64,000 nt of DNA from JACVRW01 sp963733885 (lineage in GTDB: Bacteria > Actinomycetota > Thermoleophilia > Solirubrobacterales > Thermoleophilaceae): assembly GCA_963733885.1 (NCBI GenBank), contig CAVTES010000002.1, positions 124,001 to 188,000 on the forward strand, in the 5' to 3' direction. A program made the translations under genes and the position numbers. Position 1 is the stretch's first letter, and each line of letters starts with the position of its first letter. The notes beneath the pieces were generated by a model. That model ran no database searches and was not told the DNA's origin. It saw nothing but the letters and a program-made list of their open reading frames with translations. Below, in pieces: positions 7,797 to 16,866 of this stretch.

Positions 7797-8899
7797 GCAG
7801 CCGTCGGCGTGAGCTCCCGGTACGCCTCGCCCACCCGCGCGATGCCCTCCTCGATCTGGTCGGGCGGCACGGCGGAGTAGGCGAGCCGCAGCGAGCTCTG
7901 GCCGCCCTCGATCAGGAAGTCCGTGCCCTTCACGAAGACGACGCCCCGCTCGGCGGAGCCCCGCTCGAGCGCTGCCACGTCGCTGCCCTCGGGCAGGTCG
8001 ACCCAGAGGAAGTAGCCGCCCTGGGGGATCACGAAACGCGCGTCGGGCAGATGCCGGGCGAGCGCGGCGCAGGTGGCGTCGCGCCGCTCACGCAGCGCGG
8101 CCTTGACGGTCTCGATCGAGCGGTCGATCGCGCCCGAGTCGCAGAAGTCGGCGACGATCGCCTGGGCGACCATGTTCGGAGAAATGTAGGTCTGGGTCGC
8201 CCGCTTCCGTATGCCGGCGATCAGGTCCTTTGGCCCGACCAGGTAGCCAACCCGGATGCCCGGGCAGACCGTCTTTGAGAACGAGGAGGCGTACACCACC
8301 GCCTCGCCGTTCTCGTCCAGCTCCAGCATGCGTGGGTGGTCCTCGCCCTCGAAGCGCAGCTCCACGTACGGGTCGTCCTCGAAGATCGTGAAGCCGTACT
8401 CGTGCGCGAGCTCGAGCAGCCGGCGGCGCTTGTCCAGCGACAGCGTGCAGCCGGCCGGGTTCTGGAAGTTCGGGATGATGTGCGCGAGCTTCGGGCGCGT
8501 GCCCGACTCGAGCGAGCGCTCGAGCGTGTCCACGTCGATGCCGTCCTCCTCGAGCGGGATCGGCAGCAGCTCGGCTCCGAGCTTGGTGAGCGAGAGCAGC
8601 GTCCGGTCGTAGGTGGGCGCCTCGACCACCACCACGTCGCCCGGCGCGATCAGCTCCTGGAACAGGAAGGCGTCGGCCTGCATGGAGCCGTTCGTGGCGA
8701 GCAGCCGATCGGGCGCCACCTCGTGCTTCTTGGCGAGCCACTCGAGCAGGCGCGGGTAACCCGCGGAGGTGCCGTACGCGAACGCGCCCGCGGGGTCGCG
8801 CTCGAAGGCACGCTGGGCGGCCAGCTTGAGGTCGTCGACGGCCACGATGTCGAGGGACGGAGCGCCACGGGAAAGGGAGATGTTGGTCAGCTCGGCCAC
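7793..8899 (-). CDS. PLP-dependent aminotransferase, class I/II (2-aminoadipate/MocR-type fold)
   Basis: This 368-residue fold-type I aminotransferase transfers amino groups between an amino acid and a 2-oxo acid. Visible landmarks are ATNGSMQADAF near 68 (cofactor phosphate loop), NFQNPAG at 144-150 (PLP-contacting Asn), EDDPYVELRF near 174, and SSFSKTVCPGIRVGY with Schiff-base Lys209. The series matches LysN/2-aminoadipate transaminases and the enzyme half of MocR regulators, here without a GntR DNA-binding domain. Substrate range is unknown. It is the first gene of a two-gene unit, followed with a 4-bp overlap by a membrane protein. Confidence 0.88.
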   Translation of the reverse strand: MAELTNISLSRGAPSLDIVAVDDLKLAAQRAFERDPAGAFAYGTSAGYPRLLEWLAKKHEVAPDRLLATNGSMQADAFLFQELIAPGDVVVVEAPTYDRTLLSLTKLGAELLPIPLEEDGIDVDTLERSLESGTRPKLAHIIPNFQNPAGCTLSLDKRRRLLELAHEYGFTIFEDDPYVELRFEGEDHPRMLELDENGEAVVYASSFSKTVCPGIRVGYLVGPKDLIAGIRKRATQTYISPNMVAQAIVADFCDSGAIDRSIETVKAALRERRDATCAALARHLPDARFVIPQGGYFLWVDLPEGSDVAALERGSAERGVVFVKGTDFLIEGGQSSLRLAYSAVPPDQIEEGIARVGEAYRELTPTAA

Positions 8900-8948
8900 G
8901 GCTGGCCACGATACCGAGATGCGATGTCGGTCAGCGCGGCGTCCTTGG

Positions 8949-9182
8949 TCACGTGCGCGGCGATGCGCGACACGCGCCCGTCCCGGGCGTGACGCCGGAC
9001 GCCACCTTGGTGCCGTAGTCGCGGTTTCGCAGGGTGTGGAAGGTGCCCTCGCGTCCCGTGATGCCGGAGACGCAGAGCCGCGTGCCCTTGTCGACGAGAA
9101 TGCTCATCCCCGCCCTCCCCGGGGGAGGGGGCACGCCGTGCTTGCGGAACAGCCGCTTGCCCTGGTATTCGAGGACGTGCAT
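8949..9182 (-). pseudogene. Collapsed sucC-sucD remnant (succinyl-CoA ligase)
   Basis: One minus-strand frame begins at ATG 9182 with the start of the succinyl-CoA ligase beta subunit (HVLEYQGKRLFRKHGVP), stops resembling it after about 20 residues, and passes directly to the start of the alpha subunit. The second part begins at an in-frame ATG at 9107 with SILVDKGTRL, then SGITGREGTFHTLRNRDYG and ASGVTPG. That similarity ends after about 42 residues. Intact sucC and sucD are about 380 and 295 codons and adjacent, so this is an internal deletion of sucC plus truncation of sucD. It fills most of the 357-bp gap at 8900-9256. A functional sucCD copy must exist elsewhere if the TCA cycle runs. 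Confidence 0.8.
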
Positions 9183-9256
9183 GCCGGGTAGATAGGATGC
9201 GCCGCCGCCGGAGGCGCCCCAAGAGGCGTGGCGCCGGACCCTATCGAAACCCACGC

Positions 9257-9934
9257 ATGGCTCTACCAAAAGACGTCAAGTTCGTCACCTTCGACTGCTA
9301 CGGCACGCTGATCGACTGGGAGACCGGTGTGTACGAGGCATTTCAGAGGGAGGCCGACCGCGACGGGTTCACCATCGACCGCGACGCCCTGATCCCGCGC
9401 TTCATCGAGGTACAACGCGAGATCCAGCGGGGTTCCTACGAGCTCTACGCCGAGGTCCTGCGCCGCACGGCCGTGCGGGTGGCCGGTGAGCTGGGCTGGG
9501 ACCTCGAGCCGTCGCGATCCAACTTCCTGCCGAACAGCGTGCCCTCATGGCAGCCGTTCCGAGAGACGAACGCCCAGCTCGAGCGGTTCGCCAAGAAGTA
9601 CGAGGTTGGGATCCTGTCGAACATCGACGACAAGCTGCTCGGGGCCACCCGCCGCCACCTGCGCACGGACTTCGACCTCGTGGTCACCGCCCAGCAGGTG
9701 CGCTCCTACAAGCCCGACGAGGCCCACTTCAAGGAGTGCGCGCGGCGGATCGGGTCCACCAGGCGGCACTGGGTCCACATCGCCGCCGGATATCCCACGG
9801 ACGTGGAGCCCTGCCTCAAGCAGAAGATCCCCGTGATCTGGGTGAACCGCCACGGTGAGCAGGTCGAGGGAAAGAAGCCGGACGCCGATGTGAAGACCTT
9901 CCGCGAGGCCGGCAAGCTGCTGAAGGCCGCCTAG
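9257..9934 (+). CDS. HAD-superfamily hydrolase (haloacid dehalogenase type II)
   Basis: This 225-residue enzyme has the HAD nucleophile in VTFDCYGTLIDW (Asp13), motif II SNID at 121-124, the motif III lysine in SYKPDEAHF (Lys152) and an acidic motif near GYPTDVEP. The DCYGTLIDW version is typical of type II 2-haloacid dehalogenases, although many such proteins are phosphatases. ATG at 9257 is chosen since the 20 residues upstream are arginine-rich and overlap the sucC relic. The MBL-fold gene follows after 3 bp, so the two probably form an operon. Confidence 0.85.
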   Translation: MALPKDVKFVTFDCYGTLIDWETGVYEAFQREADRDGFTIDRDALIPRFIEVQREIQRGSYELYAEVLRRTAVRVAGELGWDLEPSRSNFLPNSVPSWQPFRETNAQLERFAKKYEVGILSNIDDKLLGATRRHLRTDFDLVVTAQQVRSYKPDEAHFKECARRIGSTRRHWVHIAAGYPTDVEPCLKQKIPVIWVNRHGEQVEGKKPDADVKTFREAGKLLKAA

Positions 9935-9937
9935 ACG

Positions 9938-10711
9938 TTGCGGGCGGTCTCGGTCCACCGGGACGCGCTCGTCCTGACGAGCCTCATGTGGCAGACGAAC
10001 GCCGTTGCGGTGCGCGCGGGCGGCGAGGCGATGCTGATCGACTCGCCTTACTACCCGGAGGAGCTCGACGCGCTGCCGGGAGTGCTCGCCGGCGCCGGCT
10101 TCGAGCCAGACGCGCTGATCGCCACGCACGGCGACTTCGACCACCTGCTGGGTCGGGTGGCGTTCCCCGGCCTCGCGCTGGGTCTGGGCGAGCCCACCGT
10201 GGAGCGGTTTCACCGCGAGCCCGGGGCGGCCCAGCGCGAGTTGCGCGACTACGACGCCCGGCTGTACGTGCAGCGGTCCGGTCCGCTGTCGCTCGGCCAG
10301 GTGCAGACCCTCCCGGTGCCCGGCTCGGTGGAGCTCGGGGACCGGGAGCTCGAACTTCACCATGCGAGCGGCCACACATCCGACGGCATGGCGATCTTCG
10401 CCCGCTGGTGCGGGGTGCTGTGCGTCGGCGACTATCTGTCGCGCGTGGAGATCCCGTGGATATCGAAGGGCGGGTCCCTTGAGGAGTACCGCGCCACGCT
10501 CGCCCGGCTTGCCCCCCTTGTGGAGGAGGCGGATGCGGTAGTTCCCGGACACGGCCCTCCGCACGGCGGCGATGTGACGCGCCGGCTGCTGGACGAGGAC
10601 CTGCAGTACCTGGACGCGCTCGAGCGCGGTGACGAGCGCCCGCTCCTGCCCGATGGGCGCGACACGAGCTTCCAGCGCTGGATCCACTCCGAGAACCTCG
10701 CCCACGTTTAG
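9938..10711 (+). CDS. MBL-fold metallo-hydrolase with HxDxDH motif
   Basis: This 257-residue protein has the metallo-beta-lactamase fold: a strand with MLIDSPY near 32, the metal motif THGDFDHLLG (His64, Asp66, Asp68, His69), HHASGHTSDG near 144, GDYLSR near 167 and PGHGPPH near 205. The usual motif is HxHxDH. Here the second histidine is Asp, so metal binding may differ. The start is TTG at 9938, three bases after the HAD gene. Substrate is unknown, and glyoxalase II-like thioester or lactone hydrolysis is possible. A secreted protein gene begins 31 bp downstream. Confidence 0.8.
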   Translation: MRAVSVHRDALVLTSLMWQTNAVAVRAGGEAMLIDSPYYPEELDALPGVLAGAGFEPDALIATHGDFDHLLGRVAFPGLALGLGEPTVERFHREPGAAQRELRDYDARLYVQRSGPLSLGQVQTLPVPGSVELGDRELELHHASGHTSDGMAIFARWCGVLCVGDYLSRVEIPWISKGGSLEEYRATLARLAPLVEEADAVVPGHGPPHGGDVTRRLLDEDLQYLDALERGDERPLLPDGRDTSFQRWIHSENLAHV

Positions 10712-10742
10712 CTTCCGCAGGGCCCGGGCAGCGACCCTTCGG

Positions 10743-13325
10743 GTGCTGAGGAAGCTGTTGATCGGAGTGGCCGTGCTTCTCGTGGCCGCGCCTGCCGCCC
10801 TCGCCGCGCCCGAGCTCTCCATCTCCGACCGCCTGCAGGACCGCCGCTACGGCGCCGCGGGGGAGCGTGCACGCATCATCGGCTTTCAGGACGGCCGCTT
10901 CTATGCCAATGGCTGGCACATCGCCGGCGAAATGGGCGGCATCTGGAGCGAGCCGATCAAGCTCGTCGACGGCGTCTGGTTCGGGATCGACGACCAGTGG
11001 GTCGGGCGCGCGACCGAGTTCACGAGCGGCTGGGGCTACGTGAGGTTCGACCTGCCGACCACGGGCGGCCTGCGCCTCGAGCGCACCGACTTCGCGCCGG
11101 ACGGCCGCCGGGGCGCGCTGATCGGCCTCAAGATGACCAACCCGGGTGTCTCGTCCCGGACCGTCACGGTGAAGGTCGACGCCCACTCCGAGCTCCTGGC
11201 CGAGTACCCGTGGAGCTTCGGCAACACGCCGCACGCGCGCGACCAGCTGCCCGACACGGCGACCGTCGAGGATGGCGCCCTTCGCTTCCGCGAGCAGGGC
11301 GCGCTGCCGCACCCCAACGCCACGCCGCACGACTACGCCGCCTACGTGGCCTCCGACCGCAGCCCCTCCGGAGCGGAGGTCAACACCGCCGCCAACGGGC
11401 ATCGCGGCCCGCAGGGCACCAACGTGTGCACCGCCGAGGAGCCGCCGAGCGCCTGCGACGACGGCCCGTTCGGCAAGGGCGTGGGCGGGCAGCTGCGCTA
11501 CCGCGTGACGGTCGGCCCTCGGGACTCGGAGACGCTGTGGATCGCCGTGATGGGCTCCGACAAGGGCCCGAGTGACGCGCGCTCCGAGCTCCGGGCCGCG
11601 CTGCGCAACCCAGCCCGCTCGCTGGCGGACAAGATCGAGGCCCGCGAGCGCTGGGGCGCAATGACGCGGCTGTCGCTGCCCGGCGACCGGCGACTGCAGC
11701 AGGCCGTCGACTGGGGCAAGCAGAACGTGCTCGACCTCACCCGCTACTCGGAGGACCTGCAGATCCGCTGGCTCGACCAGGGCAACCAGTACACCGCCCC
11801 GCTCGGCACGGTGGACAGCGCCCGTTGGGTCGGCGCCGGCTACCCCGACTACCCGTGGATGTTCGCGACCGACGGCGAGTACACGGCGTTCGCGAGCGTC
11901 GCGATGGGCCAGTTCGAGGCGATCAAGGACCACCTGATCGGCCTGCGCGACGTCTCCGAGATCCTCAACGAGGGGTCGGGGATCGTGACCCACGAGGTGA
12001 TCTCGGAGGGCTCGAACTGGTTCGGCCATGACTCGACGAACCCGAGCTCCGGCGCGAACAACTTCAACACGGACGAGACGGTGAAGTTCCCGGGCGCCGT
12101 CGCGCTCGTGTGGCGCTGGACCGGCGACGACCGGTTCATGAGAGAGCTGTACGACTTCTCGCGCCGCGGGATGCGCGCGGTGGTCGACCGGCTCGACGAG
12201 GACGACGACGGCTGGCCCGAGGGCTCCGGCAATGTCGAGCGCGGCGGTATGGGCGTCGAGAAGCTCGACAACTCCGCGTACCTGATCCGCGGCCTGTACG
12301 ACCTCGCGGACCTGGCGCGCGCCAGGCAAGACGGCGTGACATACGCCTGGGCGTCGGACCTCGCGCGCCGGCTCCACCAGCGATTCGAGGCCACCTGGTG
12401 GCTGCCGCTGCCGCCGCCCGACGGTCCGCAGTATGCGGACTCGATCGACGATCCGCCCGTCGGCGGGCCGAACAACGCCCAGCAGGACAAGCACTGGATC
12501 GGCGTGACGCCGATGGAGGCCGAGCTGACGATCGACAGGCAGGCCGTCCCCGGCCTGGCCACGTACGAGCGCGGCAACCAGGCGCTTGCGCTGCGCGAGA
12601 CCGACTGCTACAGCGGCCAGCGGCCCTACAACCTCGGGCTGTTCCACACCGGCTGCGGCGGCGGGCCGACGGGCACCGGTGAGCGGACGATCTTCGGGCT
12701 CAACACGGCGATCCAGGCCGTCGGCGAGGGTAACTACGGCCGCCTCGGGCCGGGGCAGCAGCGGCGCTACACCGACGCCGAGGCGGAGCCCATGTTCGGC
12801 CAGCAATACACGGGCGGAACCCCCGATGAGCAGCCCGGGTCGCTGCCGGAGATCCTCCCGTCGCCGGACTTCGACGGCGCAGGAGCGCGCGATGCGAACA
12901 TCGAGCGCTGCTGGACCTGCCGCGCGATGTTCGTCCAGGCCTGGGGCCATTACGGGACGGTGTGGCCGGTCGTGCACCAGCAGCTCGGCGTGCGGCCCGA
13001 CATGGGGCGTAGGGACCTCGAGGTCGTGCCTCAGCTGCCGTCGAATGCCCCGATCGCCGGCGAAAACATACGGCTCGGCGGCGGCAAGCTGGAGCTCGTG
13101 CGGGCCTCGCGCGAGGGCCGCACCTATCGCACGACGGTCGACACCGGCAGCGCCGGCGTCCGCGACCTGGACATCGGCCACACCCTCCCGCGCGGCTCGA
13201 GGGTCGACTCCGTCACGCTCGACGGTCGGCGGGTCGACTGGGACGCCGAGGAGACCAACCGTGGGCTCGAGGTCATCGTGGAGACGCGCGGCGGTGAGCG
13301 CCGGCTGGTAGTGCGGGCGCGGTAG
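10743..13325 (+). CDS. Secreted six-hairpin glycosidase-like protein
   Basis: This predicted 860-residue exported protein has a signal peptide (RKLLIGVAVLLVAAPAALA, then APELS) starting at GTG 10743. The reading frame extends further upstream but into the MBL gene. The first third is beta-rich (GGLRLERTDFAPDG, MTNPGVSSRTVTVKVDAHSE). The remainder has the alpha/alpha barrel look of glucosidase families, with FPGAVALVWRWTGDDRF, DEDDDGWPEGSG and the conserved segment VEKLDNSAYLIRGLYDL. I infer a role in degrading extracellular alpha-glucans or related glycans. No exact glycoside hydrolase family could be fixed, and the catalytic acids were not identified with confidence. Confidence 0.7.
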   Translation: MLRKLLIGVAVLLVAAPAALAAPELSISDRLQDRRYGAAGERARIIGFQDGRFYANGWHIAGEMGGIWSEPIKLVDGVWFGIDDQWVGRATEFTSGWGYVRFDLPTTGGLRLERTDFAPDGRRGALIGLKMTNPGVSSRTVTVKVDAHSELLAEYPWSFGNTPHARDQLPDTATVEDGALRFREQGALPHPNATPHDYAAYVASDRSPSGAEVNTAANGHRGPQGTNVCTAEEPPSACDDGPFGKGVGGQLRYRVTVGPRDSETLWIAVMGSDKGPSDARSELRAALRNPARSLADKIEARERWGAMTRLSLPGDRRLQQAVDWGKQNVLDLTRYSEDLQIRWLDQGNQYTAPLGTVDSARWVGAGYPDYPWMFATDGEYTAFASVAMGQFEAIKDHLIGLRDVSEILNEGSGIVTHEVISEGSNWFGHDSTNPSSGANNFNTDETVKFPGAVALVWRWTGDDRFMRELYDFSRRGMRAVVDRLDEDDDGWPEGSGNVERGGMGVEKLDNSAYLIRGLYDLADLARARQDGVTYAWASDLARRLHQRFEATWWLPLPPPDGPQYADSIDDPPVGGPNNAQQDKHWIGVTPMEAELTIDRQAVPGLATYERGNQALALRETDCYSGQRPYNLGLFHTGCGGGPTGTGERTIFGLNTAIQAVGEGNYGRLGPGQQRRYTDAEAEPMFGQQYTGGTPDEQPGSLPEILPSPDFDGAGARDANIERCWTCRAMFVQAWGHYGTVWPVVHQQLGVRPDMGRRDLEVVPQLPSNAPIAGENIRLGGGKLELVRASREGRTYRTTVDTGSAGVRDLDIGHTLPRGSRVDSVTLDGRRVDWDAEETNRGLEVIVETRGGERRLVVRAR

Positions 13326-13418
13326 CTCCGGGCGCCTGGCGCGCTCCGCGTGCGCTCTTCGGCCGGGTCCGGACGGCAGCGGTCGGGAGGGTTGGGCTCC
13401 CGAAGCGGCCCTGCAGTG

Positions 13419-13465
13419 GAGTGTGGGCCGTCAAAGGCGCCAAATGCGGTCCTACGGCCCCACTC
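13419..13465. repeat. Inverted repeat downstream of glycosidase gene
   Basis: GAGTGTGGGCCGT (13419-13431) is the near-perfect reverse complement of ACGGCCCCACTC (13454-13465), with a single extra base and a 22-nt spacer. The pair sits in the 229-bp gap between the convergent glycosidase-like and carboxylase genes. A terminator is possible, though there is no U-tract. Nothing else was recognised in the gap. Confidence 0.4.
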
Positions 13466-13554
13466 TGAGCGGCCCCGCCGCGCGATGGAGCCGGACCCCT
13501 GGTTGCCGCCGTTGGCCTGACGACCGGCCTCGCCTAGCTGGCCAGCGGGCCGCG

Positions 13555-15318
13555 CTACTTGATAACGGCGATGGTGTCGCCGGTGGCGACCGAGCCGCCC
13601 TCGGAGACGCTCAGCTCCTCCACGGTCCCGGCCGAGGGCGCCGTGATCTCGTTCTCCATCTTCATCGCCTCGATCACGCACACGAGCGCGCCCTCCTCGA
13701 TCGAGGCGCCCTGCTCCACCGTCACCTTGAGGACGGTGCCCTGGATCGGGGAGATCAGCGCCCCCGGCGCCCCGCCCCCTCCGGCGCCCGACTTGCGCTC
13801 GCGGCGCGGCGCCTTCCGCGCCGCCGCGGCAGGTGCGGCGCCGTTGGGCGCGAACGGGGCGCCGATCACCTTCACCTCGAACTTCCGCCCTGACACCTCG
13901 ACCGCGTAGTCGCGCTCCACCTTCTCCTCGGCCTCCTCGTCCCCCGCCTTCTCCGGCGCGGGGAAGGCCAGCTCCTTCAGCCACGCCTTGTCCTCCACGA
14001 GGTCGCGGCACGTCTCGCCGCGAGCCCACTGCTCGGTGGCCAGCAGGGCCTGGTGGAACGGGACGAGCGTCTTCAGGCCGCCGATCTCGAACTCGCCGAG
14101 CGCGCGCAGCATGCGCCGCGTGGAGGCCTGGCGATCGACGTCCCAGACGATCAGCTTCGCGATCATCGGGTCGTAGAGCGGCAGCACCTCGTAGCCCTCC
14201 TCGGCGCCTGAGTCGACCCGCACGAACGGACCGGCGGGCTCGCGGTAGGAGCCGACGGTGCCGGGGGCCGGCGCGAAGTTCTTCGACGCGTCCTCGGCGT
14301 TGATGCGGCACTCGATCGCGTGCCCGCGCAGCACCACGTCCTCCTGCTCGTAGGCGAGCGGCTCGCCGGCGGCGATCTTGACCTGCTCGCGCACGATGTC
14401 GATGCCGGTGACCATCTCGGTCACGCAATGCTCCACCTGCACGCGCGTGTTCATCTCGAGGAAGAAGTACTCGCCGTCCTGGAGCAGGCCCTCGACCGTG
14501 CCGGCCGAGCGGTAGCCGACCGCGCGGGCCGCGTCGGTGCCGATCCGGCCGATGCGCTCGCGGAGCTCGGGGTCGACGGCGGGTGCCGGGCTCTCCTCGA
14601 TCAGCTTCTGGTGGCGGCGCTGCACCGAGCAATCGCGCTCGAACAGGTGGATCACGTTGCCCTCGCCGTCGGCGAGCACCTGCACCTCCACGTGGCGCGG
14701 ATCGGGCAGGTAGCGCTCCACGTAGACGGTCGGGTCGGAGAAGAACTTCTCGCCCTCGCGCGACGCGCCCTCGAATGCCTTCTCGAGCTCGTCCTCCGAC
14801 TCGGCCACCCGGAAGCCCTTGCCGCCCCCGCCGCCGGCGGCCTTGATCGCAACCGGGTAACCGATTGACTCGTCGATGACCGCGCGTGCGTCCGCCACCG
14901 AGTCGACGGGGTCGGTCGTGCCCGGCACGATCGGGACGCCGGCTTCGCGCATGATCTCGCGGGCCTTGGTCTTGGAGCCCATCGCGTCGATGGCGTCGGC
15001 CGGCGGGCCGACGAAGACGATGCCGGCCTCTTCGCAGGCGCGCGCGAAGGCGGCGTTCTCGGCCAGGAAGCCGTAGCCGGGATGGATCGCTTCGGCGCCC
15101 GCCTGCCGCGCCACCTCGAGGATGCGGTCCACCTTCAGGTAGCTCTCGGCGGCCGGGCCGGGGCCGAGCAGGTAGGCCTCACCGGCGCGGCGAACGTGGG
15201 GCGCCTCGCGGTCGGGCTCCGAGTACACGGCCACGCTGCCCACGCCGAGCTCCTCGAGCGTGCGCATGACGCGGATCGCGATCTCGCCGCGGTTGGCTAC
15301 CAGCACCTTGGTGAACAC
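13555..15318 (-). CDS. accA: Acyl-CoA carboxylase alpha subunit (biotin carboxylase + BCCP)
   Basis: This 587-residue fusion supplies carboxybiotin for acetyl- or propionyl-CoA carboxylation, feeding fatty acid synthesis or propionate metabolism. The biotin carboxylase part (1 to about 450) has VLVANRGEIAIRV, the ATP-grasp glycine loop KAAGGGGGKGFR, the HVEVQVLAD strand and the catalytic FLEMNTRVQVEH. A linker rich in Ala, Arg and Lys leads to the biotinyl domain with EAMKMENE (biotinylated Lys553). The layout is that of actinobacterial AccA subunits. No carboxyltransferase beta gene is adjacent. A possible epsilon-like small protein lies far away at 35.3 kb. The symbol follows actinobacterial usage, not E. 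coli accA. Confidence 0.92.
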   Translation of the reverse strand: MFTKVLVANRGEIAIRVMRTLEELGVGSVAVYSEPDREAPHVRRAGEAYLLGPGPAAESYLKVDRILEVARQAGAEAIHPGYGFLAENAAFARACEEAGIVFVGPPADAIDAMGSKTKAREIMREAGVPIVPGTTDPVDSVADARAVIDESIGYPVAIKAAGGGGGKGFRVAESEDELEKAFEGASREGEKFFSDPTVYVERYLPDPRHVEVQVLADGEGNVIHLFERDCSVQRRHQKLIEESPAPAVDPELRERIGRIGTDAARAVGYRSAGTVEGLLQDGEYFFLEMNTRVQVEHCVTEMVTGIDIVREQVKIAAGEPLAYEQEDVVLRGHAIECRINAEDASKNFAPAPGTVGSYREPAGPFVRVDSGAEEGYEVLPLYDPMIAKLIVWDVDRQASTRRMLRALGEFEIGGLKTLVPFHQALLATEQWARGETCRDLVEDKAWLKELAFPAPEKAGDEEAEEKVERDYAVEVSGRKFEVKVIGAPFAPNGAAPAAAARKAPRRERKSGAGGGGAPGALISPIQGTVLKVTVEQGASIEEGALVCVIEAMKMENEITAPSAGTVEELSVSEGGSVATGDTIAVIK

Positions 15319-15416
15319 AGGCGGCGGGGGAGATTACCCCGTGAGGGCGTCCAGCCCTCACCACTGATGACAACGGCCGCGTCCGGCGCCCGATCCCGGG
15401 CCCCATAATTGGGTGG

Positions 15417-15521
15417 GTGCGCGTCGCCGCCACCCTGCTCGCCGCGGCAACGGTCCTCGTTCTCCTACCCGCCAGGCCGCTGGGGCGGAGCTCGGGTTCA
15501 AGCGCTGCGCCGCCCGGCTGA
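15417..15521 (+). pseudogene. Possible N-terminal relic of a secreted protein
   Basis: From GTG 15417 the frame reads a signal-peptide-like start (RVAATLLAAATVLVLLPARP) and stops after 34 codons. A neighbouring frame over the second half reads AELGFKRCAARLTG, a cysteine-containing strand like those found just after the signal peptide of TAP-type secreted alpha/beta hydrolases. This could be the decayed 5' end of such a gene. The evidence is slight, and it may be a chance ORF in the 222-bp gap at 15319-15540. Confidence 0.3.
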
Positions 15522-15540
15522 CGGGCCGGGGCTGAGTCAG

Positions 15541-16866
15541 CTACGCGGCCCGCCGCGCGGCCACCACAGTGCCGCCGCGGTCGGGCACCAGCGTTACTGC
15601 CCGTCGTGTGATCCGCTCGGGGCGCGGGTCCGCCGCGCGCAGGCTCAGACGGCCAACGAGCTCCCGCAGCACCACCTTCATCTCGAACAGTGCGAAGCTC
15701 GCGCCGAGGCAGCGGCGCACCCCGCCGCCGAACGGGATCCACGTGTAGGTGCCGGCGGGCCGCTCGAGGAAGCGCTCGGGGCGGAAGGCCAGCGGCTCGG
15801 GATAGACGTCCGGGCGCCGGTGCACCAGGTAGATACACGGCGCCACGTTCGCGCCGGCCGGCAACACGCGGCCGCCGATCTCCATCGGCTCGGTGAGGCG
15901 CCTCACCACGAGGGCAAGGATCGGACGCAGGCGCAGGGTCTCCTTGCAGACCGCGTCGAGGTACTCATCCTCGCCGTCGCGGAGCCGCTCGAGCTTGTCG
16001 GGGTGCCGCACCAGCCGCTCGACGGCCCAGGCGAGCGACGAGGCCGTGGTCTCGTGCCCCGCCACCAGCAGGGTCATGAGCTCGTCGCGGAGCTCCTCGT
16101 CGGTCATGGGGCTGCCGTCCTCGTGGCGCGCCTGGAGGAGCAGCGAGAGCACATCGTCGCGCTCGGCGAGGTCGGGCGCGGACCGGCGCCGGCGGATCTC
16201 CTCGCATATCAGCTCGTCGGCGGGATCCCGAACGCGGCGGAACATTCGGGTGTCCGCCACCCGGTGTGGCCCGAGCGAGGCGAGCAGCGCCATGCGGCGC
16301 GGGTCGGTGCCCCACTCGAGAGCCCCCGCGAGCGCGTCGCGCAGCGGCCGGCGGCGGGCTTCGTCCTGCACGCCGAAGACCGTTCGCATGATCACCTCGA
16401 GCGTGATCCGCTGCATGGCCGGCCGCACCGGATGCGCCTCGCCGAGCGGCCAGCGGTCGATCTCCACGCGGGCGACCTCGGCCATCACCTGCTCGTAGCC
16501 GCGCATGCGCTCGCCGTGGAAGGACGGCAGAATCAGCTTGCGCTGGGACATGTGAGCCGCCTCGTCGAGCAGCAGCACCGAGTGGTGGCCGAGCATCGGC
16601 AGCAGCACGACGTTGGCCTCGCCGGCGTGGAGCACGCGCGGATCGCCGGTGAAGACCTGCTTGACCATGTCGGGATGGGCGAGGAAGACCCAGAGGCCCT
16701 CGTGGGCGATGCTGAGCGTGAACATGTCGCCGTAGCGGCGGCGGCAGTCCTCGAGCATCGCGCCAGGACGGAAGATCCAGCGAATCGTCTGCCGCGGGCG
16801 CGAGGCGGATGGCCCCGGCGGGAGTGTGTCGGCCACAGACGGATCGCTCAGCAGCGCGGTGCTCAC
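15541..16866 (-). CDS. Cytochrome P450
   Basis: This 441-residue heme monooxygenase has the I-helix AGHETT (proton relay Thr), the K-helix ExxR in CKETLRLRP, the PERF element (FRPERFLERP) and the heme loop FGGGVRRCLGA with axial Cys386. There is no membrane anchor. It resembles the bacterial soluble P450s related to eukaryotic families (CYP110/CYP4-like length and PERF spacing). Substrate and redox partner are unknown, and no ferredoxin gene is near. Its GTG start at 16866 overlaps the aroF stop as GTGA, so it is co-transcribed with, and probably translationally coupled to, the first gene of the shikimate pathway. Confidence 0.9.
   Translation of the reverse strand: MSTALLSDPSVADTLPPGPSASRPRQTIRWIFRPGAMLEDCRRRYGDMFTLSIAHEGLWVFLAHPDMVKQVFTGDPRVLHAGEANVVLLPMLGHHSVLLLDEAAHMSQRKLILPSFHGERMRGYEQVMAEVARVEIDRWPLGEAHPVRPAMQRITLEVIMRTVFGVQDEARRRPLRDALAGALEWGTDPRRMALLASLGPHRVADTRMFRRVRDPADELICEEIRRRRSAPDLAERDDVLSLLLQARHEDGSPMTDEELRDELMTLLVAGHETTASSLAWAVERLVRHPDKLERLRDGEDEYLDAVCKETLRLRPILALVVRRLTEPMEIGGRVLPAGANVAPCIYLVHRRPDVYPEPLAFRPERFLERPAGTYTWIPFGGGVRRCLGASFALFEMKVVLRELVGRLSLRAADPRPERITRRAVTLVPDRGGTVVAARRAA

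Noticed and set aside
9984..13181. 1,065-codon open frame on the minus strand
   Set aside because: Antisense to the HAD/MBL end and the secreted glycosidase-like gene. It is rich in Arg, Ala and His with no motif, typical of GC-rich shadow frames.
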